Shown here: piece after piece, positions 15,484 through 24,938 of the stretch | How the letters are laid out: each line of letters opens with the position of its first letter | Position numbering within the stretch: position 1 is the first letter of the stretch | NCBI GenBank assembly: GCA_964608095.1 | Contig: CAZSMK010000040.1 | Span: forward strand, 1-37,113 | Length of the DNA stretch: 37,113 nt | DNA from: CAZSMK01 sp964608095 | GTDB taxonomy: Bacteria; Sumerlaeota; Sumerlaeia; MWCT01; JAGHBZ01 | Direction of reading: 5' to 3' | The notes under the pieces: model-generated | What the model was told of the DNA's origin: nothing | What the model saw: only the letters and a program-made list of their open reading frames with translations | Databases searched by the model: none | Program-made: the position numbers and the translations under genes

Positions 15484-17643
15484 ATGAGTTCAAATAACTG
15501 GGAAGACAAAATACTCGAAGTTCTGAAGAAGCGTCCTCATCAGACCTTCCGCTTTACTCATATTCTCCGTGAGGTCGGCGCAGGAAAGAACCAACGAAGA
15601 CAAGTCCGACGCGCACTACAAAAACTCCTGGATAAGGAAAAGATCGAATTGTTTCGCAACAAGCATTATGGTCTCTCACGTGTTAAACAGGAGTTGGAAG
15701 GGATTCTCGAGGTCTCCGGCAGAAGTTACCGTGTAAAATTGCTCAGCCGACCCTCTCCGGAGATTCCTTCGGTTGTTCCCGTAAGGCGTTCCAATATCGG
15801 AACCGCCATGCCCGGCGATAGGGTCAAGATTCGACTCGTCTCGAGGAGTCGTTGGGGACTCGAGCCACATGCCGTAGTTACCAACGTAACCGAACGCGCA
15901 CGCAAAACACTTGCCGGCGTTTTCCAATTCGTTCGTCAAAACACTGGTGTTGTCATACCGCGCGACGAGCGCTTGAAACGTACCGTCCTCATCCCGCACA
16001 TTCCCGCTCGATGTAAAGTGCACAACGATGACTGGGTAGTTGTTCGAATCGAAGACTATACTCGAGCGCCGGAGCCACTGATCGCCCGAATCAAGGAAGT
16101 ACTCGGTAAAAAAGATCAACCCGGCATGGACATTTATATCATTATCAGGGATTACGGCGTAGAACCGGCATTTCCCACAAAAGTAATGAAAGAAGTCAAA
16201 GAGATACCCGACAAGGCAGATCTCTCCGACTTTAACCAACGAGAAGACCTGAGAGGACTCCCCATCTTTACTATCGACCCATCAACAGCAAAGGACTTTG
16301 ATGATGCGCTCTCGGTAGAGGCATTGCCCGATGGCTTGATCCGGCTCGGTGTACACATCGCTGACGTCTCGCATTATGTTAAACCGGAAACAGCGCTCGA
16401 CCGCGAAGCGCTCGACAGAGGCACCAGTATCTATCCGGTCGACCGTGTGGTGCCGATGTTGCCGGAGAAGCTCAGCAACAATATATGCAGCCTGCGTCCC
16501 GACGAGGAGCGTGCCGCGTTCTCCGTCATGATGGATGTCGACAGCGCCGGCGACGTCGTACGGAGCCGCCTATTCCCCTCTGTCATCCGCTCGAATTACC
16601 GGATGACGTACGAGGAGGTGGAAGCCATCTACGACGGCTCGGACCACTGGATTACGTCAAAATATCGTGATGTCTTAAAAGAACTCACGCGACTCTTCGA
16701 ATTAACTCCCATCCTGATCCAACGACGTAACAACATGGGCAGGCTCGACCTTGATATCCCTGAAGGAGAGGTGGTGTTTAACTCGGCTGGTGAAGTAATA
16801 GATTTGAGGAGGAGAACCCGCCTGTTCAGTCATCAGGTGGTGGAGGAGGCGATGTTACTGGCAAACGAGACAGTCGCACGCTTCATCACGAAAAAAAATC
16901 TTCCCTGCATGTATCGGATTCACGAGGCCCCCTCCGGTGACAAACTCGACGCGCTCCTGCCTTCGCTCGAATCGTTCGGTATAAAAATTAGCACACGGCA
17001 TAAACACCTGACTCCTCATCAGCTTCAAGACATAACCGTTCAAGCGGAGCGTATGCAGCAAGGGTGGATCGTTGCACGCCTTATCCTGCGCTCAATGAAA
17101 CGCGCAGTCTATTCTGAAGAGAACAAGGGACATTTCGGTATAGCAACCGATACCTATACACACTTCACCAGCCCCATTCGACGGTATCCTGATTTGATGG
17201 TGCATAGAATCCTTCGCGAAGCGATTAAGTCTTCTCGACCATCGCGCGACCTCATAAGCCGCTGGGAAGGGGAACTCCCGGAAATGGCAGCTGTCGCAAG
17301 CAGCAGGGAACAACGTGCCGAGGAAATCGAACGGGAAACCTTACTCGTAAAAAGTCTGGAATTCATGAAACACCAGATGGGTGAAGAGTTTGAAGGCACA
17401 ATATCGGGTGTGGCGCCGTGGGGATTCTATGTGGAACTCGACCTCTACCCTGTCGAGGGTATGGTTCCGCGGAGGCTCCTCCCCGGCGACCAGTACAACT
17501 ACGACGAGCACGAGCACACCCTCAGAACCCAGAAGGGCAAGGGACGGTTTAGGCTCGGCGACCGCGTCGTCGTCATGGTCGAACGAGTCGATATAGATAA
17601 ACGTCACCTGGACTTTAAATTCCTCGCTCGCATCACACACTAA
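15484..17643 (+). CDS. rnr: Ribonuclease R (RNase II/RNB family)
   Basis: Processive 3' to 5' exoribonuclease that degrades structured RNA. Domain order is complete: winged helix (about 8-66), cold-shock domains (about 70-230), RNB catalytic domain starting near residue 255 with IDPSTAKDFDDA (264-275, the Mg-binding aspartates), and a C-terminal S1 domain (about 635-717, EGTISGVAPWGFYVEL). At 719 residues it lacks the long basic tail found in Escherichia coli RNase R. The start is supported by the N-terminal helix but the ribosome binding site is weak. It converges with the large membrane protein, 40 bases apart. Confidence 0.96.
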   Translation: MSSNNWEDKILEVLKKRPHQTFRFTHILREVGAGKNQRRQVRRALQKLLDKEKIELFRNKHYGLSRVKQELEGILEVSGRSYRVKLLSRPSPEIPSVVPVRRSNIGTAMPGDRVKIRLVSRSRWGLEPHAVVTNVTERARKTLAGVFQFVRQNTGVVIPRDERLKRTVLIPHIPARCKVHNDDWVVVRIEDYTRAPEPLIARIKEVLGKKDQPGMDIYIIIRDYGVEPAFPTKVMKEVKEIPDKADLSDFNQREDLRGLPIFTIDPSTAKDFDDALSVEALPDGLIRLGVHIADVSHYVKPETALDREALDRGTSIYPVDRVVPMLPEKLSNNICSLRPDEERAAFSVMMDVDSAGDVVRSRLFPSVIRSNYRMTYEEVEAIYDGSDHWITSKYRDVLKELTRLFELTPILIQRRNNMGRLDLDIPEGEVVFNSAGEVIDLRRRTRLFSHQVVEEAMLLANETVARFITKKNLPCMYRIHEAPSGDKLDALLPSLESFGIKISTRHKHLTPHQLQDITVQAERMQQGWIVARLILRSMKRAVYSEENKGHFGIATDTYTHFTSPIRRYPDLMVHRILREAIKSSRPSRDLISRWEGELPEMAAVASSREQRAEEIERETLLVKSLEFMKHQMGEEFEGTISGVAPWGFYVELDLYPVEGMVPRRLLPGDQYNYDEHEHTLRTQKGKGRFRLGDRVVVMVERVDIDKRHLDFKFLARITH

Positions 17644-17683
17644 ATCAGCGTTGATTTCTTTCCAACGCCCTCGACTCAGACAT

Positions 17684-20056
17684 TCATGGCTGGGAATCCC
17701 TCACTGGATATTCGTAAAATGTTATCTCCTTCTTTTTTCCACTGAACAGGATTCGTTTTCGCGGAAGTACGACAGAGTCGGGAAGCACATCTACCGAGGG
17801 AAGAATCACATATTTTCCAAAAAGGTCTTTGGCCCTTTCCTCTTTCTTATGGTAATGAAGAAATCCCAAAAAACTCTGCAGGAGGGGCCATGAGCAAAGC
17901 CGAACACGCTCGCCTGAATCCCCCGAAAACGCGTAGTAGGAATAACTCAACCCCAACCGTTGAAAAACTTCTGTTCCCTGGAGAAACACAATACGATTAC
18001 CGTCCCTGCTTAATCCACCCGGTGCGGGAAATATTGCCCGCGTCGTTTCAATCACCAAATCCTGTTCTTGCTGTGCCAGATCAAAACGTATACATCGCAT
18101 CTCTTTGGGCTTCTTTTCCCATAACAGTGTGGCGCCCATCTCAAAGACATAAAGGATGTCCGCTTCCCGGGGAAACACCGATGCCCTGAGCTGTGCCGGC
18201 GTTATTTCGTAGCCGTTATCGAACCGAACAATTCGGTCTTTCTCGAGATGGCAAACCATGATTTCATCGTTGGTAGAGAGCATGGCAACCGCACTGCGGT
18301 GTGGTGAATAGTTAAATGCATAGACGTCATCCGGGATTGACATAAGCGTTGTGGTGGTGTCGGTATCCAGATCGTAGGACAAAAAGCGCACATCCGAGCG
18401 CATGGATTTTTCTTTCTTTTTACCGGGTATATACAATGATTTCATGAGCGCGATACTATGAGTGTCATACCATCCTAATACGCACGTGGTTTCCCCATGC
18501 ATCAGAGGTTTCGGTTCAGAATATCGCCTGACAATCTTGTCCGTGCTTACCTTCTTAATGATGCGGAGTGTTTCTGAAGGTGGCGTGTTGTCCTGGTACA
18601 AGATATATTCACCGTCTCCGGAAAGTTGATATTTCAAAAGATCGAAGGTTTCGGCAGGGTAAGGAAGCGTGATCGTACATTCCCGTTGTCCTTTGTGTTC
18701 GGTATTTACGAATACCAACCTTACAGTTTTAGCACCCTCGGAAAAGGGAAAGACTACTGTATCGGAGTCTTTCAACTTTACCGGTCGATCTACGACATAC
18801 CCCGGAATAGTAGCCGTCTTTTGTATCTCTTTACTCTCATTCATCCTGTACAGGTTATTTATTGCCTGAAGTCCCTCGTTCCCCTCAGGTGCGTTTTTCA
18901 GCGTTGTGGTTGCTATATGCCATGTATCTTTCTCACGAATAGTAGAGAGCAACACATCGCCTTCAACGGAGAATAGGTGTGTTGGTTTTATGACAGCTGT
19001 GTCAGTGACATAGAAAATAAGCAGGGCAACGACAACACCCGCAATAAGCGGTTTCAGGAAAATACCAGGTTTTGGCGTTACTATAAGATTTGGTATCCAG
19101 GAGCAAAAAACAACCGACCCGAGCGCGGCGCCAATGAAAATCAAAGATACATAGTCGAAACCATTGGCAAGTAGTCCTACACTTCCAATAAAAAAGAAAC
19201 ATGCGATGAAGCCCACGACGTTATGTATAAGGCCTGTCTGCCACTTTATTGAATACAAGGCGAGGAGTAATACTGAAAAAGGTATTGTGAGAAAGGGAAC
19301 AAGATGAAAAAGGTATAGCCCACCGTATGACAATCCAAGCCAGAGTAAAAAGATCAATATGGCGCAATTAAGAAGATGAAAACATTTCGTCCTCTTGTAG
19401 TTCGTGAGTTTTTTATCGAGGGGAAGAGGTTGTGTTTTTAAATAGTCCTTAACCTTTTCATCCACGGGCACCTTGCCGTGTAGTTCCTTCACGAGCCGAG
19501 AGGTTATATAAAGCGTTTGCGGGTTTAATGTGGAAAGTCTCTCCTGTGAGTCCTTATATCCTATAATAACGCACGGTTCAGAAAAAGGCATCTTTCCGTA
19601 AAAACTCAAGCGTTCAATCCTGCTGCTAACGGCAAGATATTCTTCGAACCGTTGCTCGACCCGTCGGGGGGTTATTTTACTTTTTACACGTTTAACCTTA
19701 ATGAGAAGAATAACAAGCACCCCGATTAATCCAAGTACGTAAAGTGGTTCCGGCTTGTAAAAGATTGCGAAGATCGCAAGGGAAAGGAGGCCGAAAAAGG
19801 GTCGTGGCGATTTCAAGAAGTTAAAAACAACGTCTCTGGTCTCCGGAGCGGTGACGAGCATGCTGCCGAAAACGTCAGGAGGGATTCTTCGAGTTATTTC
19901 CCGCTCGCCCGGTGTCGATGCCTTGTCAAGGTCGAGCAGCCTGGTATGACGCTGAAAGAACTTACGACAATACTCCCTAACCCTGCCGGAGATTATATCG
20001 TCACAGTTGAGCTCCTGAACGACGCGTTCGATATATTCATCAAAGCCTGCAAACAT
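17684..20056 (-). CDS. Unrecognised large membrane protein with C-terminal beta-propeller-like region
   Basis: About 790 residues, no family recognised. The N-terminal 80 residues are soluble and helical. Two hydrophobic helices follow (about 86-100 and 104-122), then a charged segment of about 100 residues, then five more helices (about 226-353). From about residue 365 to the end the sequence is beta-rich with repeats such as GDGEYILYQDN, YDLDTDTTTTLMSIPDDVYA and LSRDGNRIVFLQGTE, resembling TolB/WD40-like propeller blades, probably outside the membrane. No catalytic or transport motif is visible. An ATG at 20056 is used here; an in-frame TTG at 20071 with AGGT just upstream is possible. It converges with rnr. 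It might be a sensor or envelope scaffold (guess). Confidence 0.78.
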   Translation of the reverse strand: MFAGFDEYIERVVQELNCDDIISGRVREYCRKFFQRHTRLLDLDKASTPGEREITRRIPPDVFGSMLVTAPETRDVVFNFLKSPRPFFGLLSLAIFAIFYKPEPLYVLGLIGVLVILLIKVKRVKSKITPRRVEQRFEEYLAVSSRIERLSFYGKMPFSEPCVIIGYKDSQERLSTLNPQTLYITSRLVKELHGKVPVDEKVKDYLKTQPLPLDKKLTNYKRTKCFHLLNCAILIFLLWLGLSYGGLYLFHLVPFLTIPFSVLLLALYSIKWQTGLIHNVVGFIACFFFIGSVGLLANGFDYVSLIFIGAALGSVVFCSWIPNLIVTPKPGIFLKPLIAGVVVALLIFYVTDTAVIKPTHLFSVEGDVLLSTIREKDTWHIATTTLKNAPEGNEGLQAINNLYRMNESKEIQKTATIPGYVVDRPVKLKDSDTVVFPFSEGAKTVRLVFVNTEHKGQRECTITLPYPAETFDLLKYQLSGDGEYILYQDNTPPSETLRIIKKVSTDKIVRRYSEPKPLMHGETTCVLGWYDTHSIALMKSLYIPGKKKEKSMRSDVRFLSYDLDTDTTTTLMSIPDDVYAFNYSPHRSAVAMLSTNDEIMVCHLEKDRIVRFDNGYEITPAQLRASVFPREADILYVFEMGATLLWEKKPKEMRCIRFDLAQQEQDLVIETTRAIFPAPGGLSRDGNRIVFLQGTEVFQRLGLSYSYYAFSGDSGERVRLCSWPLLQSFLGFLHYHKKEERAKDLFGKYVILPSVDVLPDSVVLPRKRILFSGKKKEITFYEYPVRDSQP

Positions 20057-20262
20057 GTTTGTACGAAGCAAGAGACCTGTAAAATTAAAAAAATACTATC
20101 AGTATTTAAACAAGCAGTCAACATATCACGCGCGCTTAACGCTATAGAAATAGTGGGGCTCTTAATCAACATGACCAATAGGCGAGAGGATATATTTGCT
20201 AATATCGGAGGCTGATTCGTAAAAGAAAAACATTCAGACACGCGACGTATCTGATTTCAGGA

Positions 20263-20316
20263 ATGAATATTGTTTTGAACCCCTGCCGGTGGGTCGTTCG
20301 GGTCGAACGGCCCTAC
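20263..20316 (-). repeat. Dispersed intergenic repeat, copy B
   Basis: Reverse-oriented homologue of 357-410. It contains a clean hairpin CGTTCG-GGT-CGAACG (about 20296-20310), and its flanks share TTCAAAAC and ATTCAT with copy A. Confidence 0.6.
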
Positions 20317-20335
20317 CCTCACCATATAAGAAGCT

Positions 20336-20368
20336 AATTTCCGGGGTCGAACCTTAAGGTTTGCACTT
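20336..20368 (+). repeat. 33-base direct repeat, first copy
   Basis: Begins AATTTCCGGGGTCGAACC and contains the perfect 12-base palindrome AACCTTAAGGTT (20350-20361). It matches 20508-20540 at 31 of 33 positions. GGGTCGAACCT-type boxes of this form commonly flank small REP/IS200-associated elements in environmental genomes (recollection, not tested). Confidence 0.75.
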
Positions 20369-20507
20369 TTTTTTAGCTTTTTCTTCGCCTCATGTAAACC
20401 TTTTTCAGCGAATTGTCTTTTCTCAGTTTTTGCATAGGACTGATTAGACGGATCAGTCGGATCGGACAGATAAGGAGAGATTAACTCATAGCCGGTGGAT
20501 TATTCGT

Positions 20508-20540
20508 AATTTCCGGGGTCGAACCTCAAGGTGTGCACTT
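20508..20540 (+). repeat. 33-base direct repeat, second copy
   Basis: Same as 20336-20368 apart from two bases (T to C and T to G), which weaken the central palindrome. The 139 bases between the copies encode nothing recognisable, so this may be a decayed small mobile element. Confidence 0.75.
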
Positions 20541-20584
20541 CTTTGCTTTTGCTGGAAGGACGCAATCCCTGAGTGCGCGCACAC

Positions 20585-20603
20585 GTGCGAGTACGAGTGC
20601 GAG
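20585..20603. repeat. Six-base periodic tract
   Basis: GTGCGAGTACGAGTGCGAG, the reverse-strand form of the hexamer tracts at 745-780 and 887-922. Confidence 0.4.
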
Positions 20604-20859
20604 AAAAATGGGATTACATCCGCTACTCGTTAAAAAAACGCGATTTCGAGTGAGCAGTGATGGGGATAGTGATGAGTGAACCGCAGTGGTGCCATGAATG
20701 ATTGTTGGCTTGTTTCCTATGGAGCAAACGTAAGAGCAGGTTTAAAGCCCCCACTTATGATGTATTATTCTTCCACGAACTTTTACGTGAAACCATGTAG
20801 TAACCAACAGCATGATAAGAAAAGTGAAAAGAAAAGGTATGGCCCCGTTTTTAAAATTT

Positions 20860-20886
20860 GCGGTGACCCTGAGGAAGGGTCACCGC
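20860..20886 (-). terminator. Strong hairpin after the secreted peptidase-like gene
   Basis: Perfect 11-bp stem GCGGTGACCCT/AGGGTCACCGC with a 5-base loop, 47 bases past the stop. On the minus strand it is followed by AAATTTTAAAAAC, a rather poor U-tract. A second, shorter hairpin AGCGC/GCGCT with TTCTTTTTT lies beside it (about 20909-20935) and would act on the plus strand. Confidence 0.6.
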
Positions 20887-20932
20887 ATGATAATTCATTA
20901 CATAATTGAGCGCAAAGTGTCGCGCTTCTTTT

Positions 20933-22819
20933 TTAATTCGAGTCGCATGTTTCCACGTTCGCGTTCGGGTCATAGGTGTAGGATGCGTGTACTACGTCAT
21001 CCACACAGATGGTATATTTACACGGTGCGTTTGCCTGCCCGAGCGTGATTAATTCGGCAACGCCAGTAGCGTCCGTGTCCGCGGTCACGGTTTCATTCAC
21101 CGCGCCTGTAAATGTACCTGTCACGCTTGCTCCCGAAACCGGATTATTGTTCTCATCAACTATGGTTATAAGGGCATCAGGTCGTTTCTGCCCTCTACCA
21201 AGATCGATAAGGTTCGGGGTGATGTCGCTTACGTGCATGGTGCCGCCTACAGGTGTCGGCGTAGGTGTGGGCGTCGCAGTCGGTTCAGGTGTCGGAGTGG
21301 GTGTCGGCGTAGGTTCGCTCGTTCCAGACGTCAGGACGTACATGTGATCGATATACACGTTATCGATGGTTTGATGTCCCTTTGTTCTGTCGGTATCCTG
21401 GACACGAACGTAGAGAGTTCCACTGACATCCTCGGGAAACGCATAGGTTTGATACTGGTCGTCGTCCGCGGTTTTTGTCACTGACAACATGTTGGTGTAG
21501 ATGGAATCATCTTTAGAATATGCAAATACAAAATTATCGCCATCGCTGCTGCTGGTTTTGAATGCATCTACATAGAATGTATAGGACACGCCGGGATACA
21601 CATTAAAGGACCAGATATGGCTGAGCTCATCATGACGGTCCGGCGGAGGACCTTGTACGAATATCGCCTCGCTCAATGTTTCATACACATTGTCCTGCTC
21701 ATGTGTATCGACGTAAGAACCGCCGGCGATGCTGCCGATTTCGGTGATGTAATCCGCGTCGGCAAAATTCGCCACATCTCCTTCCGGTGTGGGTGTCGGA
21801 GTCGGGGTCGGGGTTGCAACAACGACTGTGGTGGGATCAGCAGCGGTATTCACATCGTCATACCTTGCGGGCCAATCATCGAGGTCGACCGGTTTTACCT
21901 TCCGCGCATAATAACATTGATCATCGCGGAGATAACTCCCATCACTGCCGAAAAATTCGCTGTTGTAATTAATACCGTCGGTTGATGATTGTGTTGACCA
22001 GTACTTGATACCGATGATGTTGTTTTGTGCGTCGCGCTCCCAGTCAATGAATATGACCGAATGACCGGAACCGCTCCAGCGCCATAACTGCACGTCATCG
22101 CCCGCCTTCACTTTCCACTTGTCGGTATAAGGAATCTCATAGCCGACCTTATACTTGGTGATCGCGGCGACCGAACAGCGTGTATCATACCATCCGTACC
22201 ATTCCTTGCGAAATAAATCCGCATCTGTCGGAGTCATGCCATAGATGTCATTGTAACCAAAATACGTGTTGTAATCTTCATAAGCATCCATGAAGACTTG
22301 ATACGTGATGCCGCTACAGTAGCAATAGTTACCGGTGACATTATCGGCAAGAATCAAGGTATCCTGGTAATAGATGTCGTGGGTCACACCGTTGCCTTCC
22401 CACTTGTAGGGATAGGTGCCGTCACGCGGATATCCCTCGAGTTCCGTGACAAACCACGAGTTGAATTCAACCGGGGAGATATACGCATTGAAGTAGATGG
22501 AACTGACACCGGATACGACAGGCGTGAAGGTCACCTGCCCGCTTGGTCCTTCGTAACAGAGCCGCTCATTATCATCCCAGAGCACATCGACAATCTCGCC
22601 GTTATCGGCGTTGACCACCTCGAGGAAGATACGCGATGCCAGACCATAATCATAGAGGTCCGCCGAATAGTCCACCACCACGTTGAACGGCACCCCTTCA
22701 TCAACAACCGAAGGGTACGAAGAGATGGACACCATGGCTGTTTGCGCCTGAACGCTCGACACAGCCGCTACAACAACCATACACCACATCAAGATGTACA
22801 CACGGCTTTGAACTTTCAT
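20933..22819 (-). CDS. Secreted papain-fold (NlpC/CHAP-like) protein with Thr-Pro linkers
   Basis: A 628-residue exported protein; AAAGGAGG 9 bases before the ATG at 22819 fixes the start. The signal peptide ends near VQA-Q26. Residues about 28-125 are an Ig-like beta domain. Residues about 160-310 hold a likely Cys-His hydrolase: Cys168 in YCYCSGITYQVF and His253 in SGSGHSVIFIDW, followed by a strand with an Asn/Asp-rich loop, as in NlpC/P60, CHAP or amidase-like enzymes. A PT-repeat linker (about 336-346) leads to a jelly-roll domain (about 350-515), a second PT linker (about 520-546), and a C-terminal invasin-like Ig domain (about 550-628). It would act on peptidoglycan or extracellular peptides. 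The enzyme class is inferred from fold motifs only. Confidence 0.78.
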   Translation of the reverse strand: MKVQSRVYILMWCMVVVAAVSSVQAQTAMVSISSYPSVVDEGVPFNVVVDYSADLYDYGLASRIFLEVVNADNGEIVDVLWDDNERLCYEGPSGQVTFTPVVSGVSSIYFNAYISPVEFNSWFVTELEGYPRDGTYPYKWEGNGVTHDIYYQDTLILADNVTGNYCYCSGITYQVFMDAYEDYNTYFGYNDIYGMTPTDADLFRKEWYGWYDTRCSVAAITKYKVGYEIPYTDKWKVKAGDDVQLWRWSGSGHSVIFIDWERDAQNNIIGIKYWSTQSSTDGINYNSEFFGSDGSYLRDDQCYYARKVKPVDLDDWPARYDDVNTAADPTTVVVATPTPTPTPTPEGDVANFADADYITEIGSIAGGSYVDTHEQDNVYETLSEAIFVQGPPPDRHDELSHIWSFNVYPGVSYTFYVDAFKTSSSDGDNFVFAYSKDDSIYTNMLSVTKTADDDQYQTYAFPEDVSGTLYVRVQDTDRTKGHQTIDNVYIDHMYVLTSGTSEPTPTPTPTPEPTATPTPTPTPVGGTMHVSDITPNLIDLGRGQKRPDALITIVDENNNPVSGASVTGTFTGAVNETVTADTDATGVAELITLGQANAPCKYTICVDDVVHASYTYDPNANVETCDSN

Positions 22820-23286
22820 AAGACTATGCCTCCTTTCATTGAGATTTGTGTATCCTGTAAAGAAAAAATACAGGCTTAATTTAATGTAGTATTTCGTGGT
22901 AATTCCTTGATTCTTCGGTAAGAAAACTTCTCTTTGTGAAAGAACGACGGACAATCAAAAAAAGAATAGCTAACAACGTAATTGAGTGCTTGTTTCCTGT
23001 CAAGTTTTTTTTCTTTTTTTTTGCATGAAAAAGGGATGTTTTTGCGCCCTGGCAAACCATGAAGGGCACCTCATGGTGAAAAGTAAAAAAAAGCATCAAA
23101 GACAGAACGCTGTGGTGGAATTCTCAACGAGCGCGGACAAGTGCACAGCCTTCTTCTTGAAAGAAGAAATTATAAAATTCTTGACTTTAAAGGGGGTTGA
23201 TACGTAAACTTTATATATTATTTCTGCAATCTCTGAAGTAATAAAATCCAAAAGCTGCAACTTAAATTAAAATATGGGGTAAAGTC
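22820..23286. other. Divergent intergenic region
   Basis: 467 bases between the secreted protein and the ROK gene. It contains an inverted repeat CCTGTA/TACAGG (22854-22874) in the leader of the leftward gene, and a TTGACT box (23182-23187) with TAAACT 18 bases later that might be the ROK gene's promoter (weak). No gene seen. Confidence 0.5.
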
Positions 23287-24516
23287 TTGAGTGTCAGTAA
23301 AAAAACCCGATCTCATCGCGACGAGACATTGCGCATCATCTTCAATGCCGGTGAAATCGAGCGCAATAATCTGGCGGAACAACTCCAGCTCAGTCCTGTC
23401 ATTATCTCGCGTATCCTTCAGCAGCTCCTTAATGAACAAAAGATAATGGTGGTAGGCAAAGGAAAATCCACCGGCGGACGCAAACCGGAAATATTTTCTA
23501 TCAACCCCGAGTGGGGCAAGGTGATCGGCATTTCCTTCACCTCGGGCGGTATCAAGAGCGCTGCCGCCTCTCCTCATGGCGACGTTACCAATATTAATTC
23601 GTACGAGTTTTCCCGTGCCTTCTCTAAAACGCAAACACTCGATGTCCTCTATCGCGCAATTTCTGAACAGATCATATTTCTTCACAAACAAAACCAACAA
23701 ATCTTTCGAATCGGTGTCGGATTGAGCGGTCTGGTCGATGAAGCCCTCGGTATCTCATTGAATTTCCCACAGGTCGAACAATGGCACGACGTCCCCATCT
23801 CTTCACTCATCGAGAATAAATTCTCGATCAAACCCCTGGTGGCGAACAATGTGACCGCAGCCACACTTGCAGAAAATATGTTCGGAAAATATCGCCATGT
23901 GCGCAATGCACTCTATTTTCATTTAGGTTCCGGACTGGGGTTGGGCATAATAATCAAAGGAGAAGTATATCGGGGTTCGCGTGTTAACATCGGCGAATTC
24001 GGGCACACGACGGTAGGCGGCGACAATAATAAAATCTGCTACTGCGGAAGTTATGGATGTCTCGAGAGTATAGCCTCAGCGGAAGCCCTGGTTGCGGAAG
24101 CAGAGTCCGCCATGAAAAACGGCGCTTCTTCTCCCTTGATACTTAAATATGCCCGGGAGGATTCCGGCAAAAGCGCCTCTGAATCAGCCATTACCGCACG
24201 AGCTGTTTTTCGTGCTGCAGCAGATGGTGACCGGCTCGCCTATCAATTGGTTGAACGCGCCGCACGCTACCTTGGCATCGGCATCGCCAACATGGTCAAT
24301 ATCTTCGCACCCGAAGCCATCATCCTCGGTGGTATGATGGTCGAAGAAAGCGAACTCCTCGTCGATTTGCTCAAAAAGACTCTCGGTGCGAGGGCTTTGC
24401 AGAAAATCGGCGAAGACCTCGAGGTGGTCTTGTCCAGCTTTGAAGGGCAGCAGGATATTATGGGTGCAATCAGCCTGGCATGGGTCGATTTCTTTAATAT
24501 GTATTCTTCTGTATAA
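23287..24516 (+). CDS. ROK-family transcriptional regulator (NagC/XylR-like)
   Basis: A 409-residue sugar-responsive repressor or activator. A winged helix-turn-helix fills residues about 8-75 (IERNNLAEQLQLSPVIISRI). The ROK domain follows with GVGLSGLVDEALG, EFGHTTVGG and the zinc-binding CYCGSYGCLE. Two kinase features are lost: the DxGGT phosphate loop reads ISFTSGGIKSA, and the catalytic Asp motif reads NNVTAATLAE with Asn. So it should bind a sugar but not phosphorylate it. The start is TTG at 23287 without a good ribosome binding site. It precedes the DUF4954 gene by 422 bases, where palindromes could be its operators. Confidence 0.9.
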   Translation: MSVSKKTRSHRDETLRIIFNAGEIERNNLAEQLQLSPVIISRILQQLLNEQKIMVVGKGKSTGGRKPEIFSINPEWGKVIGISFTSGGIKSAAASPHGDVTNINSYEFSRAFSKTQTLDVLYRAISEQIIFLHKQNQQIFRIGVGLSGLVDEALGISLNFPQVEQWHDVPISSLIENKFSIKPLVANNVTAATLAENMFGKYRHVRNALYFHLGSGLGLGIIIKGEVYRGSRVNIGEFGHTTVGGDNNKICYCGSYGCLESIASAEALVAEAESAMKNGASSPLILKYAREDSGKSASESAITARAVFRAAADGDRLAYQLVERAARYLGIGIANMVNIFAPEAIILGGMMVEESELLVDLLKKTLGARALQKIGEDLEVVLSSFEGQQDIMGAISLAWVDFFNMYSSV

Positions 24517-24938
24517 GTTTCAGTGCATTATATACTGCGTGAAAGTTACAAGAGAAATCTCAATCATCTCTGAATTAATATTGACTACTCCCGCGCTCAA
24601 TCTGTAAATAACATATGTGCACTTGTGCTGAGAGCGCCTTTCACAGACAGAAAAAGGAGGTTGTGTTGCAGGATTTAAGAGCCCTTTTATGAAAACATCG
24701 TTCCATCATAAAAGGATTCAAGACGCAAGAACAAGGATTTGTGACAACACTACTCCAACCTTGAGTGAGTCACAAAAAACATTACTACATTAATTGCGCT
24801 GGATACCTGATAAAAGATCCATCGCCCTCTCTTCTGTGCATGTATCAGGGATGGGTGTTTCTTGTCACACATTAACGCCATTAACTAAAGTAAGGCCTTT
24901 TTCGTGTATCCGGCACATACTGAACTGGAGGTGGTACC
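24517..24938 (+). promoter_or_regulatory. Structured leader/operator region before the DUF4954 gene
   Basis: 422 bases with no gene but three nested inverted repeats: CCTTTTATGA/TCATAAAAGG (24683-24715, perfect 10 bp, 13-base loop), TTTGTGAC/GTCACAAA (24738-24776), and CCTGATA/TATCAGG (24806-24849). These may be operators, for example for the ROK regulator just upstream, or stems of a long 5' leader. It matches no riboswitch class I know. The ribosome binding site GGAGGTGG stands 5-6 bases before the ATG at 24939. Confidence 0.45.

Larger units (their letters stand above)
20072..20932. other. Repeat-bearing intergenic region
   Basis: About 860 bases with no credible gene. It holds repeat copy B (20263-20316), a pair of 33-base direct repeats (20336-20368 and 20508-20540), a hexamer-periodic tract (20585-20603), and a terminator hairpin (20860-20886). 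Confidence 0.65.

Noticed and set aside
20676..20909. 77-codon plus-strand frame in the repeat-bearing gap
   Set aside because: It reads through a terminator hairpin, has no ribosome binding site and no recognisable sequence pattern.
22298..22879. 193-codon frame on the plus strand over the secreted Cys-His protein
   Set aside because: The opposite strand encodes a protein with signal peptide, ribosome binding site and domain structure; the plus-strand frame is its mirror image.
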